NCBI GenBank assembly: GCA_029255645.1
Contig: JANLJE010000026.1
Location: 1-64,000, forward strand
Direction of reading: 5' to 3'
Length of the DNA stretch: 64,000 bases
DNA from: Comamonadaceae bacterium
GTDB taxonomy: Bacteria; Pseudomonadota; Gammaproteobacteria; Burkholderiales; Rhodocyclaceae
Positions 14,521 through 24,609 of this stretch are shown here, in pieces (position 1 is the stretch's first letter; each line of letters starts with the position of its first letter). The translations under genes and the position numbers were made by a program. Under the pieces are notes generated by a model. The model was not told the DNA's origin and did not search any database. It saw only the letters and a list, made by a program, of their open reading frames with translations.

Positions 14521-15239
14521 TTTTTCCCCCCTTTCCTGCCTTTGGCGGCCTGTTCTTTTTCGGCCTGCCGGCGCCTGGCGATTTCTTCTTCATCCAGATA
14601 GCGGAAGGTCTTGAGTTCTGCATCCATCACCAGTTGCCCGCTGGCCACCGGTGTGGCCCCCTTGCCGCCCTTGGCGGATTCAGCACTGGCGATCGCCATG
14701 TTATTGAGCGTCACGATGCGCGGCAGTTTGGCGACATCGGCTGAAAAAGCGGCCAGATCATGGTAGTTGCCGATGATCTTGACCGTGATCGGCAATTCAG
14801 CATAAAAGTCCTTGCTGACCTCGTCAGCCGGTTTGAACAACTCGAACTGCAAACCCCGCCCCAGACCCGCCTGGTTCACTTCCACCAGCAGCGCTTCGAC
14901 TTCGGAACGATTGGGCAATTGCTTGAGCAAAGCACCAAATGACTTTTCGATTTCATCGAGTTGCTGGCGATAAAGATCCAGATTCACCGCCTGTTTTTTC
15001 TTGGTGATGAATTCTTCCTTGAGCTTCAGTTCCGTACTTTCCGCCGTGTCCAGGATCTCGAGTTGATCCTTCCAGATGAACCACCAACCACAAAGAATGA
15101 CCGCCACCAGTATCCCCACCAGAATCGTGATGCGCGGAATGAGCGGCCAGGTGCCCGGGTCATTATTGGTGCTCAGGCGCCTGAAATCTTCAGCAATTTG
15201 CTGAGTATTCAAATTCAGTTTGAGTTCAGAGAGCTTCAT
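14517..15239 (-). CDS. pilO: type IV pilus inner-membrane protein
   Basis: PilO-like sequence and operon position. Confidence 0.93.
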   Translation of the reverse strand: MKLSELKLNLNTQQIAEDFRRLSTNNDPGTWPLIPRITILVGILVAVILCGWWFIWKDQLEILDTAESTELKLKEEFITKKKQAVNLDLYRQQLDEIEKSFGALLKQLPNRSEVEALLVEVNQAGLGRGLQFELFKPADEVSKDFYAELPITVKIIGNYHDLAAFSADVAKLPRIVTLNNMAIASAESAKGGKGATPVASGQLVMDAELKTFRYLDEEEIARRRQAEKEQAAKGRKGGKK

Positions 15240-15832
15240 GGCTTGTTGCCCCCCTTGGCTTTGGTGGCAGTTTTTTCTGCCGGCGATGGCTCTGGACGAA
15301 CCATGTTGAAATCCAGGGAAAACTCGAACAGCCGCCTGCCACCCACCATGGCCGCCTTGCTTTCGATCAACCTGGGCGGCCCCATTCCCTCTGCGGCTTC
15401 CAGATTGCGCATCAAGGTCGAAATGCGCGAGTTCGATTGGGCGTAGCCGCTCAACACAACCTGCAAACCATTTCGTTTCATGGTCTTGAGGTAGACGCCC
15501 TCGGGAACACGCTGCACCAGTTCACTCAGCAGATAAACGGTCTCGCTACGATCCTTCTGCAAGGATTCGATCGTATTCTTGCGGTCCAGCAAGGCCTGAC
15601 TCTTTTCCTTGAGGTCCTTGATTTCGTCGACCTGTTTGTCTAGTACCGCTATTTCCTTCTTGAGAAACTCATTTTTACTGTTCTGATGTTGAATGTAGCC
15701 ATCGATGGCCGTGTAACCCGCAAAAACCAGCAGGGCGCCGAGCAACGTCACCATGCCTGCCAGTACATAAAACTGCTGGCGACGGGCTTTACGTGCCTCT
15801 TCCCGATGTGGAAGAAGATTGATTTTGATCAT
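15236..15832 (-). CDS. pilN: type IV pilus inner-membrane protein
   Basis: MIKINLLPHREEARKARRQQFY N-terminus typical of PilN. Confidence 0.95.
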   Translation of the reverse strand: MIKINLLPHREEARKARRQQFYVLAGMVTLLGALLVFAGYTAIDGYIQHQNSKNEFLKKEIAVLDKQVDEIKDLKEKSQALLDRKNTIESLQKDRSETVYLLSELVQRVPEGVYLKTMKRNGLQVVLSGYAQSNSRISTLMRNLEAAEGMGPPRLIESKAAMVGGRRLFEFSLDFNMVRPEPSPAEKTATKAKGGNKP

Positions 15833-16932
15833 GATGGATCAAACCTCCGCAGCGCCAGGCCACAGGCCGTCATCAAAGACGGCGCATCGGCCAGCAGATT
15901 CTTGGCACGAACCCGGTCCGAGAGCACCATCCCGGCAAATGGATTGGCAATGATGGTATTGACCTGGGTTCGAGTGGCAACCAGTTCATCGATCCCGGGA
16001 ATGGAGGCACAGCCCCCCGCCAGAACGATATGGTCAACCTTGTTGTACTGCGTCGAGGTGAACAGGAACTGCAAGGCACGGGAAACCTCAAGGGCGAGAC
16101 TGTCCATGAACTGGGGCAGGAGTTCCGACTCATAGTCTTCCGGCAGATTTCCCGCACGCTTGCCCGCTTCGGCCTCACCGTATCCCATGCCGTAGCGACG
16201 GGAAATATCCTGAGTCAGCAAACCGCCACCAAAGGCCTGCTCCCGGGCATAGATCTGCACGCCATTCCTGAGCACCGTCAGTTTCGTGACATTCATGCCC
16301 ACGTCCACCAGCGCGACCACGGGTGCATTTTCTTCCAGCGGCAGTTGCCTGAACACCAGTTCAAAGGCGGCAAGCGTGGCGTAGGACTCGACATCCATGA
16401 CCACCACCTTGAGCCCAGCCGCTTCTGCAACCGCCAGGCGGTCCTCGACCCGCTCCTTTTTGGAAGCCGCAATCAGGACTTCCAGTTCATCCGGCGCCGA
16501 AGGGGCCGGGCCTATCACCTGGTAGTCGAGATTCACCTCGTCGATGGAAAATGGGATGTATTGATTGGCTTCCGATTCAACCAGCACCTCCAGATCTTCT
16601 TCCCGCAGGCCCGCCGGGACGATGATCTTTTTGGAAATCACCGCCGACGCGGGCAGGGCCATGGCCACATTGCGGGTGGGAGTCGCCAGCCGCCTCCAGG
16701 CGCGACGGACGCCTTCCTGCACGGCCTCCAGATCGGCGATGTTGCCGTCTACGACGGCGTCCTTGGGAAGCACCTCGATGGTGTAGCGTTCAACCCGGTA
16801 GCCATCCTTGCCGGCATCGGACAGTTCCACCATCTTGATGGATGAAGCAGAGATGTCCAAGCCGAACAGGGGACGGGATTTTGGATTGAGAAAGGAGAGA
16901 TCAAAGCGCACCGGACCCCCGGAAATATCCAT
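15829..16932 (-). CDS. pilM: type IV pilus actin-like protein
   Basis: PLFGLDISASSIKMVELS..., VALVDVGMNVTKLTVLRNG; first gene of pilMNOPQ. Confidence 0.95.
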   Translation of the reverse strand: MDISGGPVRFDLSFLNPKSRPLFGLDISASSIKMVELSDAGKDGYRVERYTIEVLPKDAVVDGNIADLEAVQEGVRRAWRRLATPTRNVAMALPASAVISKKIIVPAGLREEDLEVLVESEANQYIPFSIDEVNLDYQVIGPAPSAPDELEVLIAASKKERVEDRLAVAEAAGLKVVVMDVESYATLAAFELVFRQLPLEENAPVVALVDVGMNVTKLTVLRNGVQIYAREQAFGGGLLTQDISRRYGMGYGEAEAGKRAGNLPEDYESELLPQFMDSLALEVSRALQFLFTSTQYNKVDHIVLAGGCASIPGIDELVATRTQVNTIIANPFAGMVLSDRVRAKNLLADAPSLMTACGLALRRFDPS

Positions 16933-17070
16933 TAAAAATCAGAAGTTACATCAAAATCCAATAATTCACGTGAAATGCTAGCAACAAGCCCCGACAGTGT
17001 AAAGCAATTTATTTGTCTTAGACGAGGGCGCGTATAATCCCGCCCTGCTCCAACTTCTGACGGTTTCGTC

Positions 17071-19389
17071 ATGCCTTCCACCTTGCGTTTCATCTTGTAT
17101 TCCATTTCTTTCATCATCGGCCTGATCGCCATCGGCATCGGGGTCATCCTGATCGTCCTGGTGCTTGCCTACCCGAATCTGCCCAGCCTGGACGTACTCA
17201 CGGATTACCGCCCCAAGATGCCCCTGCGGATCATGACGGCGGACGGCCATTTGATCGGCGAATTTGGCGAAGAACGCCGTGCCGTGGTCAGGATACAAGA
17301 CGTGCCCGAGGTCATGAAGCAAGCCATCATGGCGGCAGAGGATGAGCGTTTTTACCAGCACGGCGGGGTCGACACTCTCGGCGTGCTGCGCGCAGCTTAT
17401 GCCAATTTCATCGGCGGTGGCAAGCGCCAGGGTGCATCCACCATCACCATGCAGGTGGCGCGCAATTTTTTCCTCAGCTCTGAAAAAACGCTGACCCGGA
17501 AGATGTACGAAGCGCTGCTTTCCTTCAAGATCGAACACAACCTCAGCAAGGACCAGATTTTCGAGCTCTATATCAACCAGATATTTCTGGGCCAGCGAGC
17601 TTATGGTTTTGCGGCGGCATCCCAGATTTATTTCGGCAAACCGCTCTCCCAGATCAGCATTGCCGAGGCCGCCATGCTGGCCGGTCTGCCAAAAGCCCCC
17701 TCGGCCTTCAATCCGGTGGTGAACCCCAAGCGGGCGCGCATCCGGCAAGAATATGTGCTGAAGCGCATGCGCGACCTCGGTTTCATCACGGAGGAACAGT
17801 TCAACACCGCCATGAATGAAACCCTGGTCGTCCGCCGCGATGCTGGCCAATACTCGACGCATGCGGAATATGTGGCCGAAATGGCCCGCCAGATCACGGC
17901 CGAACGTTTTCCTCAGGATGTCTACAGCGCCGGCCTGCAGGTCATCACGACCATCCAGAAGGACGAGCAGGAGGCCGCCTACCAGGCATTGCGCAAGGGC
18001 GTGCTCGACTACGACCGGCGTCAAGGCTATCGCGGCGCTGAATCCTTCATCGATCTAAAGCAGATGGGCGAAGATCAGGAGGAGTCGCTGGATGTTGCCC
18101 TGCAGGAATTTCCCGCCATCGAGAATCTGATACCCGCCGTGATCCTCGAGGCCAGCCCCAGGCAGATCAAGACTTACATGCGCGGCGGTGAAACCCTCAC
18201 CTTGAGCGGCGACGCCCTCAAATTTGCCAGCCGCATGCTGGACGACAAAGCCCCCGTTACCAAAAAACTGCGCCGTGGCGCCGTCATCCGCCTGAGCAAG
18301 GATGACAAGGGTTGGCGTATCGCCCAACTCCCCGAAGTCGAGGCCGCCTTTGTGTCGGCCCACCCCAAGGATGGGGCCATTCGCGCGCTGGTCGGCGGTT
18401 TCGATTTCAACCACAACATGTTCAACCACGTCACCCAAGCCTGGCGCCAACCCGGCTCCAGTTTCAAGCCCTTCATCTACTCTGCCGCCCTGGAAAAAGG
18501 CTTTTCTCCCGGCAGCATCGTGCTGGACGAACCGGTCACGGTCTCTGCCGCCCAGACGGGCAGCCAGGCCTGGCAGCCGAAGAACTACGACGGCAAGTAC
18601 GAAGGGCCGATGAAACTGCGCACCGCCCTGACCAAGTCGAAGAACATGGTGTCCATCCGCCTCCTCCAGGCCATAGGGCCCGCCTATGCCCAGGACTACA
18701 TCACCCGTTTCGGCTTCGACGCGGAACGCCACCCTCCCTATCTCACCATGGCCCTCGGCGCGGGCTCGGTAACGCCGTGGCAGATGGCGGCGGCTTATGC
18801 CGTGTTCGCCAATGGCGGTTACCGGGTGAATCCTTATATCGTCAAGGAAATACGTGACCAGCACGGTCGGGTGCTGGCTCAGGCAACCCCTGCCCAAGCC
18901 GGTGATGAAACCCTGCGCAGCATCGATCCGCGCAATGCCTATCTGATGTATTCGATGATGCGCGACGTAACCATCTACGGCACGGCCGGGCGCGCCTCTG
19001 CCGCACTCAAGCGCCAGGACCTGGCAGGCAAGACCGGCACCACCAATGACCACATGGATGCCTGGTTCTGTGGCTTCCAGAAAACGGTTGTCGGCTGTGC
19101 CTGGGTCGGTTTCGATCAGCCTAAAAGCCTGGGCAACCGGGAAACCGGGGGCTTCACCGCCCTTCCCATCTGGATCGCTTACATGCAGGAAGCCTTGCGG
19201 GGGGTTCCTGTCGAGCAGATTCCGCAACCGGAAGGCATCACTGCCGCCCGGGACGACATTTATTACAGCGAGAATGTCCCCCCTGCCCCGGAGCCTGAAG
19301 TCAGCAGCCCTGACGAGGGCCTTCCCACCGCCACCCCGGCGCAGGAACAACCGGCGAAACCCGTGGTGGAAGCTTTCCCCGCTGATTAA
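17071..19389 (+). CDS. mrcA: penicillin-binding protein 1A
   Basis: Transglycosylase motif AEDERFYQHGGVD, transpeptidase motifs SSFKPF and KTGTTND; divergent from pilM. Confidence 0.95.
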   Translation: MPSTLRFILYSISFIIGLIAIGIGVILIVLVLAYPNLPSLDVLTDYRPKMPLRIMTADGHLIGEFGEERRAVVRIQDVPEVMKQAIMAAEDERFYQHGGVDTLGVLRAAYANFIGGGKRQGASTITMQVARNFFLSSEKTLTRKMYEALLSFKIEHNLSKDQIFELYINQIFLGQRAYGFAAASQIYFGKPLSQISIAEAAMLAGLPKAPSAFNPVVNPKRARIRQEYVLKRMRDLGFITEEQFNTAMNETLVVRRDAGQYSTHAEYVAEMARQITAERFPQDVYSAGLQVITTIQKDEQEAAYQALRKGVLDYDRRQGYRGAESFIDLKQMGEDQEESLDVALQEFPAIENLIPAVILEASPRQIKTYMRGGETLTLSGDALKFASRMLDDKAPVTKKLRRGAVIRLSKDDKGWRIAQLPEVEAAFVSAHPKDGAIRALVGGFDFNHNMFNHVTQAWRQPGSSFKPFIYSAALEKGFSPGSIVLDEPVTVSAAQTGSQAWQPKNYDGKYEGPMKLRTALTKSKNMVSIRLLQAIGPAYAQDYITRFGFDAERHPPYLTMALGAGSVTPWQMAAAYAVFANGGYRVNPYIVKEIRDQHGRVLAQATPAQAGDETLRSIDPRNAYLMYSMMRDVTIYGTAGRASAALKRQDLAGKTGTTNDHMDAWFCGFQKTVVGCAWVGFDQPKSLGNRETGGFTALPIWIAYMQEALRGVPVEQIPQPEGITAARDDIYYSENVPPAPEPEVSSPDEGLPTATPAQEQPAKPVVEAFPAD

Positions 19390-19392
19390 CTC

Positions 19393-19420
19393 AACAAAGC
19401 CGGGCATGCCCGGCTTTGTT
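19393..19420. terminator. bidirectional terminator-like hairpin between convergent mrcA and cyaY
   Basis: aacaaagccgggc-at-gcccggctttgtt perfect palindrome. Confidence 0.85.
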
Positions 19421-19441
19421 CCCTGTCAGGCGAGCCGGCCG

Positions 19442-19756
19442 TCAGAATTGCACCGGCATGCCCGCCTGCTCCGATACCAGACGTGACAGCAGCACCATCA
19501 GCGGCTCCCCACTGCGGGTATCCACCCAGGACTCGCCCTCCTTGCGGAAATGAAAGCCGCCGCTACGCGCCGCCACCCAGATTTCCTTGGTGATGGCATG
19601 GCGGTTGATGATCATCTTGCCGCCATCGGCAAACTCGATTTCCAGCACCCCGCCGGGAGCCAGTTCAAAATCCAGATCCCCCCCCGCCGCCTCGAGGACT
19701 GCCTCGATATGGGCCAGAACTTGATCGGCCCCTTGCGCAAATTCCCGATCATCCAT
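19442..19756 (-). CDS. cyaY: frataxin-like iron donor protein
   Basis: MDDREFAQGADQVLAHIEAVLE...GKMIINRHAITKEIWVAARSGGFHF. Confidence 0.93.
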   Translation of the reverse strand: MDDREFAQGADQVLAHIEAVLEAAGGDLDFELAPGGVLEIEFADGGKMIINRHAITKEIWVAARSGGFHFRKEGESWVDTRSGEPLMVLLSRLVSEQAGMPVQF

Positions 19757-19794
19757 GCTGTGCTAACATCCTCGCATTGTTTATCCGCCTACCC

Positions 19795-19968
19795 ATGATG
19801 CGCCGTCTGCCCCCATCCTTGGCAATACTATTGCTCTGTACCGCCTGCGGCGCCAAAAGCGCCCTGGAAATTCCGGCAGGCACCCCACAACAACCCCTGT
19901 TTGAAAAGCTGGGCAGAACCGCCGCACCGGCTGCGGATGTTAGCACGCCCAAGAAAGCCCAGGAATGA
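19795..19968 (+). CDS. lptM: small lipoprotein, LptM (YifL)-like
   Basis: MMRRLPPSLAILLLCTACGAKSALEIP; lipobox; cyaY-(lptM)-lysA neighbourhood. Confidence 0.7.
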   Translation: MMRRLPPSLAILLLCTACGAKSALEIPAGTPQQPLFEKLGRTAAPAADVSTPKKAQE

Positions 19969-21254
19969 ACGCTGTTGGAACCCCTTATTTTGCTTACCAC
20001 CACGGTCAGCTCCATGCTGAACGACTGCCCCTGGCACAAATCGCCACGGCTTTTGGCAGCCCCACCTACGTCTATTCACGCGCCGCCCTGACTGCCAGCT
20101 TCCAGGAATTCCAGCAGGTCCTGGCGAGCCACCCGGCCGGAGCCGAAAGCCTCGTTTGCTATGCGGTCAAGGCCAATTCCAACCTCGCCATCCTCGACCT
20201 CTTTGCCCGCCTCGGCGCCGGTTTCGACATCGTTTCCGGCGGTGAACTGCAACGGGTGCTGGCGGCCGGCGCCGATGCCGGCAAGGTGGTGTTCTCCGGC
20301 GTCGGCAAGACCGAGGCCGAGATGGAACAGGCCCTCGATGCCGGCATCTTCTGCTTCAACGTGGAATCCGCCGCCGAACTGGAGCGCCTCAACGCCGTGG
20401 CCGGCCGCCTGGGCAAAAAGGCGCCCATCAGCCTGCGCGTCAACCCGGACGTGGACCCCAAGACCCATCCCTATATCTCCACCGGCCTCAAGACCGCCAA
20501 GTTCGGCGTCGCCATCGGAGACGCCCTGGCGCTGTATGAGAAGGCCGCCGTCCTGCCTCACCTCCGGGTGGAAGGCATCGACTGCCACATCGGCTCCCAG
20601 CTTCTGGACCCGAGCCCTTTCGTGGAGGCACTCGAACGGCTGCTGAAGTTGCTCGATGCCCTGGCTGCACGCCACATTCCCATCCACCACCTGGATCTGG
20701 GCGGCGGCCTGGGTATCCGCTACCGGCAAGAGGAGGTCGAGCCAAGCGTGGAGAGCTACCTGCGCCCCCTGCTGGACAAGCTCCAGGGGCGCGGACTCAA
20801 GCTCATCCTCGAACCGGGACGGCGCCTGGTGGGCAATGCGGGCCTCCTGCTGACCAAGGTGGAATTCCTCAAGCCCGGCGAAAACAAGAACTTTGCCGTC
20901 ATCGACGCCGCCATGAACGACCTGATGCGCCCCGCCCTGTATGAAGCCTGGCACGAAATCCAGGAAGTCCAGCAAAAGCACGATGACGCAGCCTTGGTCT
21001 ACGATGTGGTCGGCCCCGTCTGCGAGACCGGCGACTTCCTCGGCCAGGACCGGCCCCTGGCCGTGGCACCCGGCGATCTGCTGGCCGTCATGTCCGCCGG
21101 TGCCTACGGCATGGCGATGAGTTCCAACTACAACACCCGCCCCAGGGCAGCCGAGGTGATGGTGGATGGGGATCAGGCATACTGCATCCGCCGCCGCGAG
21201 ACGATAGCGGAACTCTATGCCCTCGAGCAGCCACTTCCTGCACTTCCTGCGTAA
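19965..21254 (+). CDS. lysA: diaminopimelate decarboxylase
   Basis: YAVKANSNLAIL, HIGSQL, GPVCETGDFLGQDR motifs. Confidence 0.97.
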   Translation: MNAVGTPYFAYHHGQLHAERLPLAQIATAFGSPTYVYSRAALTASFQEFQQVLASHPAGAESLVCYAVKANSNLAILDLFARLGAGFDIVSGGELQRVLAAGADAGKVVFSGVGKTEAEMEQALDAGIFCFNVESAAELERLNAVAGRLGKKAPISLRVNPDVDPKTHPYISTGLKTAKFGVAIGDALALYEKAAVLPHLRVEGIDCHIGSQLLDPSPFVEALERLLKLLDALAARHIPIHHLDLGGGLGIRYRQEEVEPSVESYLRPLLDKLQGRGLKLILEPGRRLVGNAGLLLTKVEFLKPGENKNFAVIDAAMNDLMRPALYEAWHEIQEVQQKHDDAALVYDVVGPVCETGDFLGQDRPLAVAPGDLLAVMSAGAYGMAMSSNYNTRPRAAEVMVDGDQAYCIRRRETIAELYALEQPLPALPA

Positions 21255-21263
21255 GCGCGTACG

Positions 21264-21292
21264 AAAAAGCCCGGAAACGCGCCGGGCTTTTT
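21264..21292. terminator. bidirectional terminator between convergent lysA and hslU
   Basis: aaaaagcccgg-aaacgcg-ccgggcttttt perfect 11-bp stem. Confidence 0.9.
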
Positions 21293-21300
21293 CAGGGGCG

Positions 21301-21324
21301 TAGACTTGCGAATAGACTTGCGAA
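21301..21324. repeat. 12-bp tandem duplication (tagacttgcgaa x2)
   Basis: Two perfect units ending 1 bp before the hslU stop codon (21326-21328 on minus strand). Confidence 0.97.
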
Positions 21325-21325
21325 A

Positions 21326-22660
21326 TTACAGCACGTAGCGCGACAGATCCTCGTCCGCCGCCAGCGTTCCGAGGCGGGCGTCCACATAGGCGGCATCGAC
21401 ATGCACGGCTTCCTGCCCGGCCTTGCCGGCACTGAAGGAGACTTCTTCTAGCAACTTTTCCAGCACGGTATATAAGCGCCGGGCACCGATATTCTCCGTC
21501 TTTTCATTCACCTGGAAGGCAATCTCGGCCAGACGGCGGATGCCGTCGGCGGCAAAACCCAGTTGCACGCCTTCGGTTTCCAGCAGGGCCTGGTACTGGC
21601 GGGTCAGGCAGGCATCGGTCTGGGTCAGGATGCCTTCGAAGTCGGCCACGGAGAGGGAATCGAGCTCGACGCGAATGGGGAAACGGCCCTGGAGTTCCGG
21701 AATCAGGTCGGAGGGTTTGGCCAGGTGAAAGGCTCCGGAAGCGATGAACAGGATGTGATCGGTCTTCACCATGCCGTACTTGGTGGAGACCGTGGTGCCC
21801 TCCACCAGAGGCAACAGGTCGCGCTGCACCCCCTGGCGGGAGACGTCCGCCCCCTGGGCATTGCCGCGGCTGGCCACCTTGTCGATCTCATCGAGGAAGA
21901 CGATGCCGTTCTGCTCCACGTTCTTCAAGGCCTCAAGCTTCACCTCCTCATCGTTCACCAGCTTCGCCGCCTCCTCGTCGGTGAGTAACTTGAGCGCTTC
22001 GCGGATCTTCAGCTTGCGACTTTTCTTGCGCCCACCGCCCATGTTCTGGAACATGCCCTGGATCTGGCTGGTGAGTTCCTCCATGCCCGGCGGCGCAAAA
22101 ATTTCCGCCTGCAAGGCAGGCAGGGCCACCTCGATCTCGATTTCCTTGTCGTCCAGTTCCCCCTCCCGCAGCTTCTTGCGGAATTTCTGGCGGGTGCCGT
22201 TATCTTCAGCGGCGCCGTTCTCGGCAAAGAAACCGGCATTGCGGGCCGGTGGCAGCAAGGCATCCAGCACCCGCTCCTCGGCGGCATCCTCGGCGCGTGC
22301 CCGTACCTGCGCCATGGCCCGCTCCCGTTGTTCCTTGATGGCAGTCTCCATCAGGTCGCGGATGATGGTGTCCACATCCCGGCCGACATAGCCGACCTCG
22401 GTGAACTTGGTCGCTTCCACCTTGATGAAGGGGGCCTGGGCCAGGCGCGCCAGGCGCCGGGCGATCTCGGTCTTGCCGACCCCGGTGGGCCCGATCATGA
22501 GGATGTTCTTGGGCGTGATTTCGGAACGCAGGGGCTCGTCCACCTGGGCCCGCCGCCAGCGGTTGCGAAGGGCAATGGCCACGGCTTTCTTGGCATTGCC
22601 CTGGCCGACGATATGCTTGTCGAGTTCGTGGACGATTTCCTGAGGGTTCATGGTGGTCAT
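21326..22660 (-). CDS. hslU: ATP-dependent protease ATPase subunit HslU
   Basis: [34 protein letters not shown]; Walker [14 protein letters not shown]. Confidence 0.97.
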   Translation of the reverse strand: MTTMNPQEIVHELDKHIVGQGNAKKAVAIALRNRWRRAQVDEPLRSEITPKNILMIGPTGVGKTEIARRLARLAQAPFIKVEATKFTEVGYVGRDVDTIIRDLMETAIKEQRERAMAQVRARAEDAAEERVLDALLPPARNAGFFAENGAAEDNGTRQKFRKKLREGELDDKEIEIEVALPALQAEIFAPPGMEELTSQIQGMFQNMGGGRKKSRKLKIREALKLLTDEEAAKLVNDEEVKLEALKNVEQNGIVFLDEIDKVASRGNAQGADVSRQGVQRDLLPLVEGTTVSTKYGMVKTDHILFIASGAFHLAKPSDLIPELQGRFPIRVELDSLSVADFEGILTQTDACLTRQYQALLETEGVQLGFAADGIRRLAEIAFQVNEKTENIGARRLYTVLEKLLEEVSFSAGKAGQEAVHVDAAYVDARLGTLAADEDLSRYVL

Positions 22661-23196
22661 GCTTCTAGCACCTCCAGGGTGAAATTCTTGTTGGTGTAGA
22701 TGCAGATGTCCCCGGCAATCTCCAGGGACTTGCGCACGATTTCCTCGGGAGAGAGCCCGGTATTTTCAAGCAGGGCGCGGGCGGCGCTCTGGGCATAGGC
22801 GCCGCCGGAGCCGATGGCGGCGATGCCCAGCTCCGGTTCCAGCACGTCGCCATTGCCGGTGATGACCAGGGTGCGCTCCGGGTCAGCCACGATCAGCATC
22901 GCTTCCAGCCGGCGCAACATGCGGTCGGTGCGCCACTCCTTGGCCAGTTCCACGGCGCTGCGCATCAGGTTGCCCTGATGCTTTTCCAGCTTGGATTCGA
23001 ACAGGTCCAGCAAGGTGAAGGCATCCGCGGTGGCGCCGGCAAAGCCGGTGAGGATGCGATCCTGATACAGGCGGCGGATCTTCCGGGCCGTCTGCTTGAT
23101 GACCATGTTACCCAGGGTAACCTGGCCATCGCCACCGATGGCGACGATATTGCCCCGCCGCACCGACAAGATCGTGGTGCCGTGATATTGCTCCAT
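22657..23196 (-). CDS. hslV: ATP-dependent protease catalytic subunit HslV
   Basis: [29 protein letters not shown]. Confidence 0.97.
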   Translation of the reverse strand: MEQYHGTTILSVRRGNIVAIGGDGQVTLGNMVIKQTARKIRRLYQDRILTGFAGATADAFTLLDLFESKLEKHQGNLMRSAVELAKEWRTDRMLRRLEAMLIVADPERTLVITGNGDVLEPELGIAAIGSGGAYAQSAARALLENTGLSPEEIVRKSLEIAGDICIYTNKNFTLEVLEA

Positions 23197-23204
23197 GAAA
23201 AACC

Positions 23205-24395
23205 TCAGTGTCTGGAAAGTTCGACCCGGGCGACCTGATCGATGCCCATGACGCGCATCAACTCGGCCACCAGGCGATTGGGATGATGGATGACCACCGC
23301 GGAGGCGCCTGCAGTCTTGAGCAGATTGACCAGGGCAGCGGCGCTGACGAAGTCCAGCCGGGTCACTCGGGTGAAATCGAGGCGGCAGTCTTCGCCTTCG
23401 TGCAAGTGGCGCGCCACTTCCTTGAGGTTACCCTGGAGGATTTCCCCCTCCAGAACAGCCGCCACACTTTCTGCTTCCGCCTCTTCGGGAACCGGCTCTT
23501 CTGCTGGCAGCGGGGGCGTCTTGAGCCCCTCCCAGGAAGGCGGGGAGACTTCGAAGGTGACGGCGTAATCGACGGCTTTCTCTTCGAATTGTGCTTCCCT
23601 GCCCATGTACTGATACAACTCGAGCAACAGGAGCCACAGCGGTTCTCCCTGCGCCTGACCCATTATCGTGCGGTTGGACAGACGCGAGGCCAGCCCTTCG
23701 GCGCCATGCACACTCCAGGCCAGGCCACGCCGACGCGCCTGATTCAGCAATTTGGCCAACTTGGCGCTGGCTTCGGCATCCAGACCGGCAAGACGCCCCA
23801 GATCCAGGGTGCGGGAAGAGCCGCTCGACAGGGCCTGCAGCAAATCATCAAAGACCGGATCATCGCCCGCCACGACGCCTTGCAAGGCGACTTGGCCGCC
23901 GACCGCATGACCCGCCTTCTTGCTGGACACGGCCTCCATGTCCCAGGAAGGGGGCGAGCGTTCGTAGACCCGGGCAAACTCGAGACTCAGGGCTTCAAAA
24001 GCGGCCCGTTCCCCCTTGAGACGCAGCAGATCGAACAACATCGCCCAGAGCTTGATCGCCCCCGGCTCGGCGTTATTACGGATGGACGATTCCAGAGTGA
24101 CGCGCGCGGCATCATCCTGACCATTGGCGTAAAGAATCGCGGCATGTTCAGCGATTTCTGCAAAGGGATCCGTTTCTTCGTAAATCTCGATACCGTAGCC
24201 GCCATTGGGCTGCGTGTTATCTCTGGAAAAATCCAGATCCCAGTTGGCATCGGATACGGGCGCAACTTCCGGCACCGCCTCAGGCGCCGCCTCGGACGCC
24301 GCCTTGGCCGGATGAGGAAGAGAATCTCCCCGGGGCTTGGCCGCTGGCCGCTCCGGCATTTTTTGCGCTATTTTTTTGAAAAAAGAGAAAACCAT
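23205..24395 (-). CDS. STAS-domain-containing hypothetical protein
   Basis: C-terminus [61 protein letters not shown] is STAS-like; internal second STAS-like segment [35 protein letters not shown]. Confidence 0.65.
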   Translation of the reverse strand: MVFSFFKKIAQKMPERPAAKPRGDSLPHPAKAASEAAPEAVPEVAPVSDANWDLDFSRDNTQPNGGYGIEIYEETDPFAEIAEHAAILYANGQDDAARVTLESSIRNNAEPGAIKLWAMLFDLLRLKGERAAFEALSLEFARVYERSPPSWDMEAVSSKKAGHAVGGQVALQGVVAGDDPVFDDLLQALSSGSSRTLDLGRLAGLDAEASAKLAKLLNQARRRGLAWSVHGAEGLASRLSNRTIMGQAQGEPLWLLLLELYQYMGREAQFEEKAVDYAVTFEVSPPSWEGLKTPPLPAEEPVPEEAEAESVAAVLEGEILQGNLKEVARHLHEGEDCRLDFTRVTRLDFVSAAALVNLLKTAGASAVVIHHPNRLVAELMRVMGIDQVARVELSRH

Positions 24396-24609
24396 CGATC
24401 TCGCCTAGAGGATCCTGCTTTTTAGCACGTCGACCGGCGCCGCGCAATGCCCGCCCTCCCTCCGCCCCCTATCCAGCAGGGGCACGGACCCGCCCCGGCA
24501 AGCTCGCGCCCGAGCCACGGGCTGGAGCCCCCAGACCGCCCCCGACCTCGCACGCCGATGCGACTCACTCACAACGTATAATCCGCACTCTCTCTTGACC
24601 CTGCTGCTC

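Noticed and set aside
16978-19407. Minus-strand ORFs 16978..18024 and 18055..19407
   Set aside because: Antisense to the PBP1A gene, which has all catalytic motifs
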